From DATCVA01 sp036567205 (lineage in GTDB: Bacteria; Pseudomonadota; Gammaproteobacteria; Burkholderiales; Burkholderiaceae_B), in assembly GCA_036567205.1 (NCBI GenBank), contig DATCVA010000352.1, positions 1 through 20,572 on the forward strand: a stretch of DNA of 20,572 nucleotides. Direction: 5' to 3'. A program made the translations under genes and the position numbers. The notes below the pieces were generated by a model. The model was given only the letters and a program-made list of their open reading frames with translations. It ran no database searches and was not told where the DNA came from. Below, piece by piece: positions 15,272 through 20,572 of this stretch. Positions within the stretch are counted from its first letter, which is position 1. Each line of letters opens with the position of its first letter.

Positions 15272-15432
15272 TGGGCTGAAGGCAGTGTGTGGCCCGGGGG
15301 ACGGCTCGGCCCGGCTCGTCGCCATGCGGCGCCCACCACCGCCACGCTCGGTCGTCCGGCCCTTCGGCCTTCCTTCCCGTCCGCTCGCTCTGACCTCAAA
15401 AGTCCCCCGGGCCGCACACTGCCTCCAGCCCA
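15272..15432. repeat. GC-rich element bounded by 31-bp inverted repeats
   Basis: The left arm 15272-15302 and right arm 15402-15432 are inverted copies matching at 29 of 31 positions (differences at A15279/C15425 and T15290/G15414, the latter a G-U wobble on the + strand). The 99-bp centre is very GC-rich and contains smaller hairpins (CGCC-ATGC-GGCG near 15320; GGCC-CTTC-GGCC near 15358). Composition is plainly unlike the flanks. No believable protein is encoded; the overlapping ORFs are low-complexity Arg/Pro/Ser-rich readings. It could be a dispersed intergenic repeat (MITE or REP/BIME-like) or a structured RNA. I see no target-site duplication in the flanks. Confidence 0.75.
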
Positions 15433-15583
15433 CTGCGGTACGGAAATGCTTCATGCCAGACAGCTGGGCCGGGAAATCCCGCAGAGTATCAAGTACCCAT
15501 GACTTTATTCACAACATGCCTTGTTGAAGGAGAGCAAAGCCGGACGGAGCCGTTGAGTAAACGCAACATTTGCAAATAAACAC
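15433..15583. other. Non-coding spacer between the inverted-repeat element and the SOS promoter
   Basis: No supportable gene. CTGCGG at 15433 can pair with CCGCAG near 15478, enclosing a small GGGAAATCCC hairpin, so the fold of the preceding GC-rich element may extend to about 15485. Beyond that the sequence becomes ordinary and then AT-rich toward the promoter. Confidence 0.4.
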
Positions 15584-15612
15584 TTGCATTGAGTACTGTT
15601 GTTTTGTACAGT
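15584..15612 (+). promoter_or_regulatory. Candidate SOS promoter
   Basis: -35 TTGCAT (15584-15589), a 17-bp spacer, and -10 TACAGT (15607-15612). The -10 is embedded in LexA box 1, the usual geometry for LexA blocking RNA polymerase. Transcription would begin near 15619, about 92 bases before the small ORF start. Confidence 0.55.
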
Positions 15613-15613
15613 T
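15594..15613. promoter_or_regulatory. LexA (SOS) box 1
   Basis: TACTGTTGTTTTGTACAGTT fits the gamma/betaproteobacterial LexA operator CTGT-N8-ACAG exactly and also matches most flanking positions of the E. coli consensus (TACTGT...ACAGTA). It covers the -10 box of the candidate promoter. Confidence 0.8.
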
Positions 15614-15627
15614 CGTTTATGGGTTAG

Positions 15628-15643
15628 CTGTATTTAAATACAG
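15628..15643. promoter_or_regulatory. LexA (SOS) box 2
   Basis: CTGTATTTAAATACAG is a perfect 16-bp palindrome and an exact CTGT-N8-ACAG operator. It starts 32 bp after the equivalent base of box 1, about three helical turns, allowing two LexA dimers on one DNA face and tight repression, as at colicin and tisB-type promoters. Confidence 0.8.
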
Positions 15644-15710
15644 TGGTTTTATAAACAGTAAGGCCCTGGTTAATAACAAACGACGAAACAACCAACCATT
15701 CGAGGCATCC

Positions 15711-15884
15711 ATGAAAAATTCCAACACACAAAATCCATCAAAATGGCCATTTCCTCCTTCCCCGAAACGCTATAGCTCAACTAAACTTACGCGCAGCGCC
15801 ATGGTGGCCGATGTTTGTCTGGTTGCTGTTTGGGGCGCCACCATACCAGGGCTTATGTGGCTAGGGGTGGCAGGTGGTTTTTAA
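15711..15884 (+). CDS. Small single-pass membrane protein, probably SOS-induced
   Basis: A 57-aa protein that I do not recognise. The N-terminal half is polar and proline-rich (SKWPFPPSPKR), then a basic stretch KRYSSTKLTR (19-28), then one hydrophobic segment at about 32-54 (VADVCLVAVWGATIPGLMWL) ending almost at the C-terminus. The positive charges before the helix suggest the N-terminus stays in the cytoplasm. The ATG at 15711 has GAGG 5 bases upstream, better than any start in the longer open frame, which begins before the predicted transcript. It sits behind a promoter with two tandem LexA boxes and ends just before the rplS promoter. The size, membrane segment and control recall LexA-controlled small membrane proteins such as TisB (toxin) or SidA (division inhibitor), but there is no sequence basis to assign either role. 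Confidence 0.72.
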   Translation: MKNSNTQNPSKWPFPPSPKRYSSTKLTRSAMVADVCLVAVWGATIPGLMWLGVAGGF

Positions 15885-15900
15885 AATTCAAGATTTGGTG

Positions 15901-15906
15901 TAGAAT
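15901..15906 (+). promoter_or_regulatory. Candidate -10 box of the rplS promoter
   Basis: TAGAAT preceded by GTG, 16 bases after the stop of the small ORF; the -35 (TTTTAA, 15879-15884) is weak and lies over that stop. It would give a leader of about 75 bases. Within the leader CGGCGGG (15934-15940) can pair with CCCACCG (15956-15962) with one mismatch, a possible leader hairpin. Confidence 0.45.
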
Positions 15907-15988
15907 AATCGGCTTTGCTAACTCATCCTCTGGCGGCGGGCTTAAATAATAAATTCCCACCGAATCACGATGACACCAGGAGTTCACT

Positions 15989-16375
15989 GTGAACCTAATC
16001 GCACTTCTTGAACAAGAAGAAATCGCCCGCCTGACCGGCGGACAAGCCAAACCCGAATTTGCCCCTGGCGATACGGTCGTTGTTAGTGTAAACGTTGTCG
16101 AAGGCGCCCGTAAGCGTGTTCAGGCCTACGAAGGCGTAGTTATCGCCAAACGCAACCGCGGCTTGAATTCATCGTTTATTGTTCGCAAGATTTCGTCAGG
16201 CGAAGCCGTCGAACGTACATTCCAGCTTTACTCCCCACAAATCGCATCTATCGAAGTTAAGCGCCGTGGCGACGTTCGCCGTGCTAAACTTTACTATCTG
16301 CGTAGCCGTTCGGGTAAAGCCGCTCGTATTAAAGAAAAATTGGTACGTAAGTCAGATAAAAAAGCAGCAGCTTAA
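15989..16375 (+). CDS. rplS: 50S ribosomal protein L19
   Basis: Ribosomal protein L19, at the 30S/50S interface. The sequence shows PEFAPGDTVVVSVNVVEGAR, RVQAYEGVVIAKRNRGLNSS, FIVRKISSGEAVERTFQLYS and RRGDVRRAKLYYLRSRSGKAARIKE, all L19 hallmarks. At 128 aa it is a little longer than E. coli L19 (115 aa), with a Lys/Ala tail (KSDKKAAA). The start is GTG, with AGGAG 6 bases upstream. In many bacteria it ends the rpsP-rimM-trmD-rplS operon; here those genes do not precede it, and it has its own apparent promoter and terminator. Confidence 0.97.
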   Translation: MNLIALLEQEEIARLTGGQAKPEFAPGDTVVVSVNVVEGARKRVQAYEGVVIAKRNRGLNSSFIVRKISSGEAVERTFQLYSPQIASIEVKRRGDVRRAKLYYLRSRSGKAARIKEKLVRKSDKKAAA

Positions 16376-16404
16376 ATTGGCACTGTTTTTCTGATAAACA
16401 CCAA

Positions 16405-16434
16405 CAAAGGCACCCTGCGGGGTGCCTTTGTTTT
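16405..16434 (+). terminator. Intrinsic terminator after rplS
   Basis: An 11-bp perfect stem CAAAGGCACCC (16405-16415) with GGGTGCCTTTG (16420-16430), 4-base loop, followed by TTTT. The next gene's ATG begins immediately at 16435. Confidence 0.88.
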
Positions 16435-17187
16435 ATGAGTCTTATGTCGCGAAGCATACTATTACCTCCTCGAAATAAACGTATTGCTGTAGTTACTGGG
16501 TTTGACCCTCAAACTCAACCCATGGTGCCGACGTCCCAGGACTTACTGCCGCTTGAACCGGCCACCATCCAGCTGGACTTTATTTGTTCGGCATTTAACA
16601 GGCCCGTCGACTGGCAAGTTGAACCCATATTCACCGAATCATTCAACGTGGAAACTCTAGATCTGGAAGACACTATCCAGGCAGCGGTGTTTTTTCCTTT
16701 GGTGCAACGTCCCGATGGTTTGCACGTTATTTTTACGCGACGTGCAAGCCATTTGTATGATCATGCGGGGCAAATTTGTTTTCCCGGGGGACGGATCGAG
16801 CCTACCGACCGCGATGCTGTTGCAGCCGCCTTGCGGGAAACGCAGGAAGAAATCGGCGTCGACTCAAAGTTCATCCAGTTAATCGGAACGCAGCCAAGCT
16901 TTCTGACATCGACCCGCTTTACGATGAAGCCCATTATCGGGCTTGTGCAGCCGGGGTTTTCAATTCATCCTGACAAGACTGAGGTTGCCGAGGTGTTTGA
17001 AGTGCCGTTGTCGTTTCTAATGGATCCAGGCAATCATCGTTTGCACCGGGCTAATTTACCGGGCGGCGGCCATCGATATTATTTTTCGATGCCTTGGCGG
17101 AATTATTTTATATGGGGCGCAACAGCGGCGCTAATCCGTAATTTCTACCACTATTTATCAGCGGCCCAATCTGGGCGGTGCCGATAA
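16435..17187 (+). CDS. Nudix CoA pyrophosphatase
   Basis: A Nudix hydrolase of the CoA pyrophosphatase (NudL/YeaB, UPF0035) family, splitting CoA or its oxidised forms to 3',5'-ADP and 4'-phosphopantetheine. The CoAse-specific motif VIFTRRASHLYDHAGQICFP at 98-117 leads directly into the Nudix box, GGRIEPTDRDAVAAAL then RETQEEIG (118-141), with R134, E135, E138 and E139. An N-terminal region of about 80 residues precedes the domain; length is 250 aa. The start is uncertain: ATG at 16435 touches the T-tract of the rplS terminator and ATG at 16444 is equally possible; neither has a good ribosome-binding site. It is convergent with rsgA. Confidence 0.92.
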   Translation: MSLMSRSILLPPRNKRIAVVTGFDPQTQPMVPTSQDLLPLEPATIQLDFICSAFNRPVDWQVEPIFTESFNVETLDLEDTIQAAVFFPLVQRPDGLHVIFTRRASHLYDHAGQICFPGGRIEPTDRDAVAAALRETQEEIGVDSKFIQLIGTQPSFLTSTRFTMKPIIGLVQPGFSIHPDKTEVAEVFEVPLSFLMDPGNHRLHRANLPGGGHRYYFSMPWRNYFIWGATAALIRNFYHYLSAAQSGRCR

Positions 17188-17248
17188 AGTCCCCTTTCTG
17201 TTAGCCTCAACGGCTGATCCTTTTTACTGCCGCAGCTTGTACCAAATG

Positions 17249-18154
17249 TCAGTATCGGCTTTTGGCTTCGTTTTCAGCCAGGATTCGCTGATAAAGCTCA
17301 TGACGCTCGCGAGTAATGTCGCCACGTTCCAGCGCGGCAAGTACTCCGCAACCGGGTTCATGACGATGCGTACAGTTATAAAAGCGGCAGTGCTGTATGG
17401 CTGCCGTAAACTCAGGAAATCCTTGTTCTATTTCGCTTGCGCTTAAATGATATAGGCCGAAGGCTTGAAAGCCGGGCGAGTCGATTAGATCGCCGCCGTT
17501 ATCAGGCAGGTGATACAGGCGCGTGCTGGTCGTAGTGTGCTTACCCGCACCCAGGGCAACGGAATATTCTTGTGTATGGGCTAGCGCGCTGGGAACAAGC
17601 GTGTTCAGTATGGTTGATTTTCCCATACCGCTCTGTCCGAGCAGCAAACTGGTGCGATTTTTCAACTCGGGCAATAGCAGAGTTTGGACGTGTTTTGAGT
17701 CCAGAGCGCTAAGCTCTATAACGCGAATGCCTAGCTTCGATAACCCGCTCAGGCGACGACGGGCATCCGCCAGGCGTTCCGAAAGATCGGCCTTGTTAAG
17801 AATAATTAAAGGTTCGATGCCGGCACTCCAGGCCGCCACCAGTGCGCGCCCGGTTAAATCGTCGGAAAAAGCGGGTTCGACTGCGACCACAATCAGTAGC
17901 TGGTCGACATTGGCGGCGAACTGCTTGGTTCGCATGTCGTCGGATCGGTATAGTAAATTGCGGCGTTCAAGGATGCGTTCGATGGCGCCTTCTTCGGCGC
18001 CTTGCGGCGCGATCACCACAAAATCACCGACCGCAGCGCCTGCTTTTTTACCGCGTGGGAAGCATTTTCGCAAACTGCCATCGGCTAACTCAACCGTGTA
18101 ATGGCGTCCGTGCGCGGCAATAATGCGCCCTTCCAGGGCGGCGCCATTAGTCAT
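17249..18154 (-). CDS. rsgA: Small ribosomal subunit biogenesis GTPase RsgA
   Basis: A circularly permuted GTPase that helps late maturation of the 30S subunit. An N-terminal OB domain (residues 1-75) is followed by the permuted motifs: G4 NKAD at 120-123, G1 GQSGMGKS at 173-180, G3 DSPG at 225-228, and a C-terminal zinc site C256-x4-C261-x-H263-x5-C269 in CRFYNCTHRHEPGC. Length 301 aa is normal. The ATG at 18154 overlaps the end of the M48 protease gene by 8 bp, so the two are transcribed and probably translated together. Confidence 0.96.
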   Translation of the reverse strand: MTNGAALEGRIIAAHGRHYTVELADGSLRKCFPRGKKAGAAVGDFVVIAPQGAEEGAIERILERRNLLYRSDDMRTKQFAANVDQLLIVVAVEPAFSDDLTGRALVAAWSAGIEPLIILNKADLSERLADARRRLSGLSKLGIRVIELSALDSKHVQTLLLPELKNRTSLLLGQSGMGKSTILNTLVPSALAHTQEYSVALGAGKHTTTSTRLYHLPDNGGDLIDSPGFQAFGLYHLSASEIEQGFPEFTAAIQHCRFYNCTHRHEPGCGVLAALERGDITRERHELYQRILAENEAKSRY

Positions 18155-19391
18155 GTTTTAAATTCTGGATGCGAAGCACGGCGGGAGGGTGGCTGTCATA
18201 AAACGCAGAGTGTAACGGATCGGGAGTTAAAGTGGCGGCGTTGTCGTCATAAAGTTTAATAAGCGCCGACACAAGATGTTCGGCTGAGCACTGCGTGGCT
18301 GCGTATTGATCGGCCTGGAATTCATCGCGCCGGGAGAACCAGCTTGCCAGCGGGGCGGTCCAGAACGTAAAAACGGGCATGACCAGAAAGAAAAGGATTA
18401 AGGCCAGGGCGTCGTTGGAGCGGCCTAGTTGAGGAAGGACACCCAGGCCGGTGTAAAACCAGACTTGTTGAGAAAGCCAGCTTAATATCTGGAAAAATAC
18501 TGCTGAAAGGGCGAAGCTGATCAGCATCCGTTTAATAATATGCTTATATTTAAAGTGCGCCAGTTCATGGGCCAGAACAGCCTCGATTTCGTCGACATTC
18601 AGGCGTGAAAGCAGCGTATCGAAAAATACGATCCGTCGTGCTTTGCCAAAGCCCGTAAAGTAGGCGTTGCCATGGGCCGAGCGCTTGGATCCGTCCATGA
18701 CGAACAAACCATTAATCGAGAATCCACAGCGTTGTGCCAGCGCGTGAATGCGCTGCGCGATCTCCGGATTGTCCAGCGGTGTGAATTTGTTGAATAGGGG
18801 GGCAATAACGGTGGGAAAGAGCCATAGAATCAAGAAGTTGAAAATCACCCAGACCAGCCAGGCCCACCAGCCCCAGTGGGGGCCTGCGTTTCCCATAACC
18901 CATAGTACGCTGGCGGCTAGCGGGACGCCCAGGATCAGCAATAACAACGCCGCTTTCAGTGCATCGACGACAAAGAGCTTTGGGGTTACCCGATTAAAGG
19001 CAAACTTTGCTTCAAGCTTGAATTTTCGCCATATCGCAAACGGTAGCCCGACCACACTGACAATAATTAATACACTGCCAATTAACGCCAGTTGGCGCAT
19101 CATTTCGTTATCAATCAGCTGACCCAGCCGTACATCCAGGAACTGCAGGCCTCCCAGTAGCGTCAGCGCCACAAGAGTGGCGGCCTCGGTGATCCATTCG
19201 ACGATGGCGAGTTGAACTTTGGCATGTGTGTAGTCGGCCGCCCGCTGGTGACTATATAGTCCAATTCGAGCGGAGAACTCGGGCGGCACCTGGTCGCGGT
19301 GTTGTTTTACATGGCGGACTTGACGCGCTGCCAGCCATAAGCGCAACAAAATATCGGACAGCAGAAAGGCAATAAACAGCAAAGTAAACAT
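18147..19391 (-). CDS. M48 family membrane metallopeptidase (Ste24/CAAX protease-like)
   Basis: An integral membrane zinc protease of the Ste24 (M48) type. The zinc motif is HELAH (H275, E276, H279) with the third ligand E357 in RRDEFQADQYA. Hydrophobic segments occur near 1-20, 65-85, 100-120, 143-168, 175-200, 290-310 and 328-350. The N-terminal part resembles the CAAX prenyl protease N-terminal domain (the Ste24-like ADYTHAKVQLAIVE region). At 414 aa it fits the family. Bacteria lack CAAX-prenylated substrates, so the role is probably membrane-protein quality control; this is inference. No clear Shine-Dalgarno sequence is visible before the ATG at 19391. It overlaps rsgA and is divergent from orn across 47 bp, which must contain both promoters. 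Confidence 0.93.
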   Translation of the reverse strand: MFTLLFIAFLLSDILLRLWLAARQVRHVKQHRDQVPPEFSARIGLYSHQRAADYTHAKVQLAIVEWITEAATLVALTLLGGLQFLDVRLGQLIDNEMMRQLALIGSVLIIVSVVGLPFAIWRKFKLEAKFAFNRVTPKLFVVDALKAALLLLILGVPLAASVLWVMGNAGPHWGWWAWLVWVIFNFLILWLFPTVIAPLFNKFTPLDNPEIAQRIHALAQRCGFSINGLFVMDGSKRSAHGNAYFTGFGKARRIVFFDTLLSRLNVDEIEAVLAHELAHFKYKHIIKRMLISFALSAVFFQILSWLSQQVWFYTGLGVLPQLGRSNDALALILFFLVMPVFTFWTAPLASWFSRRDEFQADQYAATQCSAEHLVSALIKLYDDNAATLTPDPLHSAFYDSHPPAVLRIQNLKHD

Positions 19392-19438
19392 AAGGTAGGG
19401 GGCGTATGCGAAAATTGTTCTTTTAAGGAAGAAATTAT

Positions 19439-19999
19439 ATGGCGGTGAATGATCAGCGTTTAGTTTGGCTCGACCTGGAAATGACCGGGCTCGATCCAGA
19501 AAAAGAACGAATTATTGAGGCTGCGGTGGTTATTACCGAGCCCGACTTGACGTTTGTTGCGGAAGGGCCTGTATTGGTTATACACCAGAGCGACGAGTTG
19601 CTTGATGCAATGGATAAATGGAATACATCGACTCATGGAAAAAGCGGGCTGATCGACAAGGTCAAGGCATCGACCATAACTGAAGAGCAAGCCGAGGAAC
19701 AGTTACTGGCATTTTTGCGTGAACACGTGCCGCCGGGGAAATCTCCGTTGTGCGGCAATACTGTTGGGCAGGACCGGCGCTTTATGGTCAAATACATGCC
19801 ACGTCTGGAAGAATTCTTCCACTATCGGAATCTGGATGTCAGTACATTAAAAGAACTTTCATTGCGCTGGAAACCCGAAGTGTATAAAAGCTTTGTCAAG
19901 AAAAGCCGCCATGAAGCGCTTGCTGACATTTACGAGTCAATCGAAGAGCTAAAACATTACCGCGAGCACTTTATCAAGCTGGATCCCCCAAAAGAATAA
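19439..19999 (+). CDS. orn: Oligoribonuclease
   Basis: A 3'-5' exonuclease of the DEDDh family that degrades 2-5 nt RNAs and linear pGpG, the last step of RNA decay and of cyclic-di-GMP turnover. Acidic residues are visible: D12 and E14 in WLDLEMTGLDP, D112 in GNTVGQDRRFM, H158 and D163 in SRHEALADIYES. Length 186 aa is typical. AAGGAA 8-9 bases before the ATG supports the start. Divergent from the M48 gene and convergent with the paaX-like gene, whose stop lies only 5 bp away. Confidence 0.97.
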   Translation: MAVNDQRLVWLDLEMTGLDPEKERIIEAAVVITEPDLTFVAEGPVLVIHQSDELLDAMDKWNTSTHGKSGLIDKVKASTITEEQAEEQLLAFLREHVPPGKSPLCGNTVGQDRRFMVKYMPRLEEFFHYRNLDVSTLKELSLRWKPEVYKSFVKKSRHEALADIYESIEELKHYREHFIKLDPPKE

Positions 20000-20004
20000 C
20001 TCTT

Positions 20005-20572
20005 TTACGATTTTAGCGGCAACGCGCGTTCGTTGCCGCCAAAGCGTTTATAGACATAGGGCTTCAAGGCTTGGTAATGGGTCGAATCGCGCTGCAGAAT
20101 TGCATTCAGATAGCGTTCCGCCTGCTCGAATACTTTCCAGTACAAGCGTCCGCAAAGTTGCCGGGCGGCATGGCCCGGCCAATTTGAAGGCAACATTTGC
20201 TGCGGTAGCTGCGGATCATGCAAGACTATGCGTCGCCATTCATGTATGGTTAGCGCCCTGACAGAAAAAGCCAGTTCAGGGCTGGTTTGCGAGTCAAAAG
20301 CATGTAGTATCGGCTTAAATGTTTCGGAAAAAGACTGGTACTGCTGCGCGACTCCTTGCAGGTCCCAGCACTGCGAAATCAGATCGCTGATTAACAGCCC
20401 GTTGTTCAGGTTCAGCTCGTGCGCGCCTAGTACCAAGGCCTTGTCCGAGACCTTGAACTTATTAAGCAATTTTTGGGCGCGAGGGGCCTGGTTGCGCGGC
20501 ACGGCAAAAATGCCCGGTGCAATGGCGCCAAAGCCCGCCCAGACCAGCTCACGCCTTAGCTCGGAGCGTCCA
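20005..20572 (-). CDS. paaX: PaaX-like transcriptional repressor (partial, 5' end outside the window)
   Basis: The C-terminal 188 residues of a PaaX family regulator, the GntR-like repressor of phenylacetate catabolism that is released by phenylacetyl-CoA. The frame stays open past a GTG at 20502 to the right edge, reading LRRELVWAGFGAIAPGIFAV immediately upstream, a typical PaaX segment; the winged-helix domain would lie beyond 20572. The C-terminal half shows the family features HEWRRIVLHDPQLPQQMLPSNWPG near the middle and an alpha-helical end. Full-length members are about 300 aa. Its presence suggests paa or related aromatic-acid genes just outside the window. Family assignment is fairly firm; the regulated pathway is inferred. 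Confidence 0.82.
   Translation of the reverse strand, partial: GRSELRRELVWAGFGAIAPGIFAVPRNQAPRAQKLLNKFKVSDKALVLGAHELNLNNGLLISDLISQCWDLQGVAQQYQSFSETFKPILHAFDSQTSPELAFSVRALTIHEWRRIVLHDPQLPQQMLPSNWPGHAARQLCGRLYWKVFEQAERYLNAILQRDSTHYQALKPYVYKRFGGNERALPLKS

Noticed and set aside
15209..15527. Several ORFs of 70-81 codons on both strands across the GC-rich element
   Set aside because: They are Arg/Pro/Ser-rich readings of a GC-rich inverted repeat, overlap each other in different frames, and have no ribosome-binding sites or recognisable domain.
15570..15710. N-terminal 47-codon extension of the small membrane protein from ATG 15570
   Set aside because: Begins upstream of the predicted transcript start and runs through both LexA boxes; the ATG at 15711 has a far better ribosome-binding site.
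17188..17248. Small AGCC/GGCT hairpin between the Nudix gene and rsgA as a terminator
   Set aside because: Only a 4-5 bp stem and no adjoining T-run on a useful strand.
17523..18101. 192-codon plus-strand ORF opposite rsgA
   Set aside because: Antisense shadow; Ser/Arg-rich with no domain, while rsgA has all its motifs.
20016..20039. 9-bp perfect stem GCGGCAACG/CGTTGCCGC at the orn/paaX convergence as a terminator
   Set aside because: Neither strand has a T-run after the stem, and it falls within the paaX coding end; possibly a chance or weak structure.
1..20572. CRISPR arrays, tRNA or rRNA genes, insertion sequences or transposases
   Set aside because: None seen: no spaced direct repeats, no tRNA-like cloverleaf noticed by eye, and no transposase or integrase motif in any supported ORF.

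Overview
The window reads as chromosomal DNA of a betaproteobacterium in the order Burkholderiales, most likely family Alcaligenaceae (Bordetella/Achromobacter/Pusillimonas/Advenella relatives). The reasons are a Bug/TctC binding protein beside a CaiB-type CoA transferase, the run rplS - CoA pyrophosphatase - rsgA - M48 protease - orn, and betaproteobacterial-looking ETF, CysM and EgtB/EgtD proteins. Base composition is moderate by eye, with one clearly GC-rich intergenic element. Placement is by protein appearance only; no search was run.

Region 1 (1-5235): a small ComEA-like helix-hairpin-helix secreted protein whose start is unclear, then cysM (cysteine synthase B) on +. Convergent to it on - is a series mltB (lytic transglycosylase lipoprotein), egtD and egtB. 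egtD and egtB form a compact two-gene ergothioneine operon without egtA, egtC or egtE in view.

Region 2 (5246-8053): a class II histone-deacetylase-fold amidohydrolase, head to head with mltB with only 10 bp between start codons. It is followed by etfB-etfA, the electron-transfer flavoprotein, closed by a strong terminator.

Region 3 (8167-12307): a catabolic module with a LysR regulator divergent from a caiB-type CoA transferase, a crotonase-fold protein lacking both classical catalytic glutamates, and a Bug periplasmic binding protein. The divergent spacer carries two T-N11-A LysR-type boxes spaced two helical turns apart.

Region 4 (12471-15188): a large acyl-CoA dehydrogenase, a natural electron donor to the ETF upstream, then a 1-Cys (Prx6-type) peroxiredoxin with a strong terminator.

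Region 5 (15189-15884): about 520 bp without a conventional gene, then a 57-codon ORF. The gap holds a GC-rich 161-bp element bounded by 31-bp inverted arms. After it lies a promoter overlapped by the first of two tandem, near-consensus LexA (SOS) boxes 32 bp apart. The 57-codon ORF behind this promoter has a good ribosome-binding site and one C-terminal transmembrane segment. This looks like a DNA-damage-induced small membrane protein and is the most interesting item in the window.

Region 6 (15885-20572): rplS with its own probable promoter and terminator, a Nudix CoA pyrophosphatase whose start touches that terminator, convergent rsgA and an M48 membrane protease (overlapping genes), divergent orn, and the 3' part of a paaX-like repressor that runs off the right edge, hinting at phenylacetate catabolism beyond the window.
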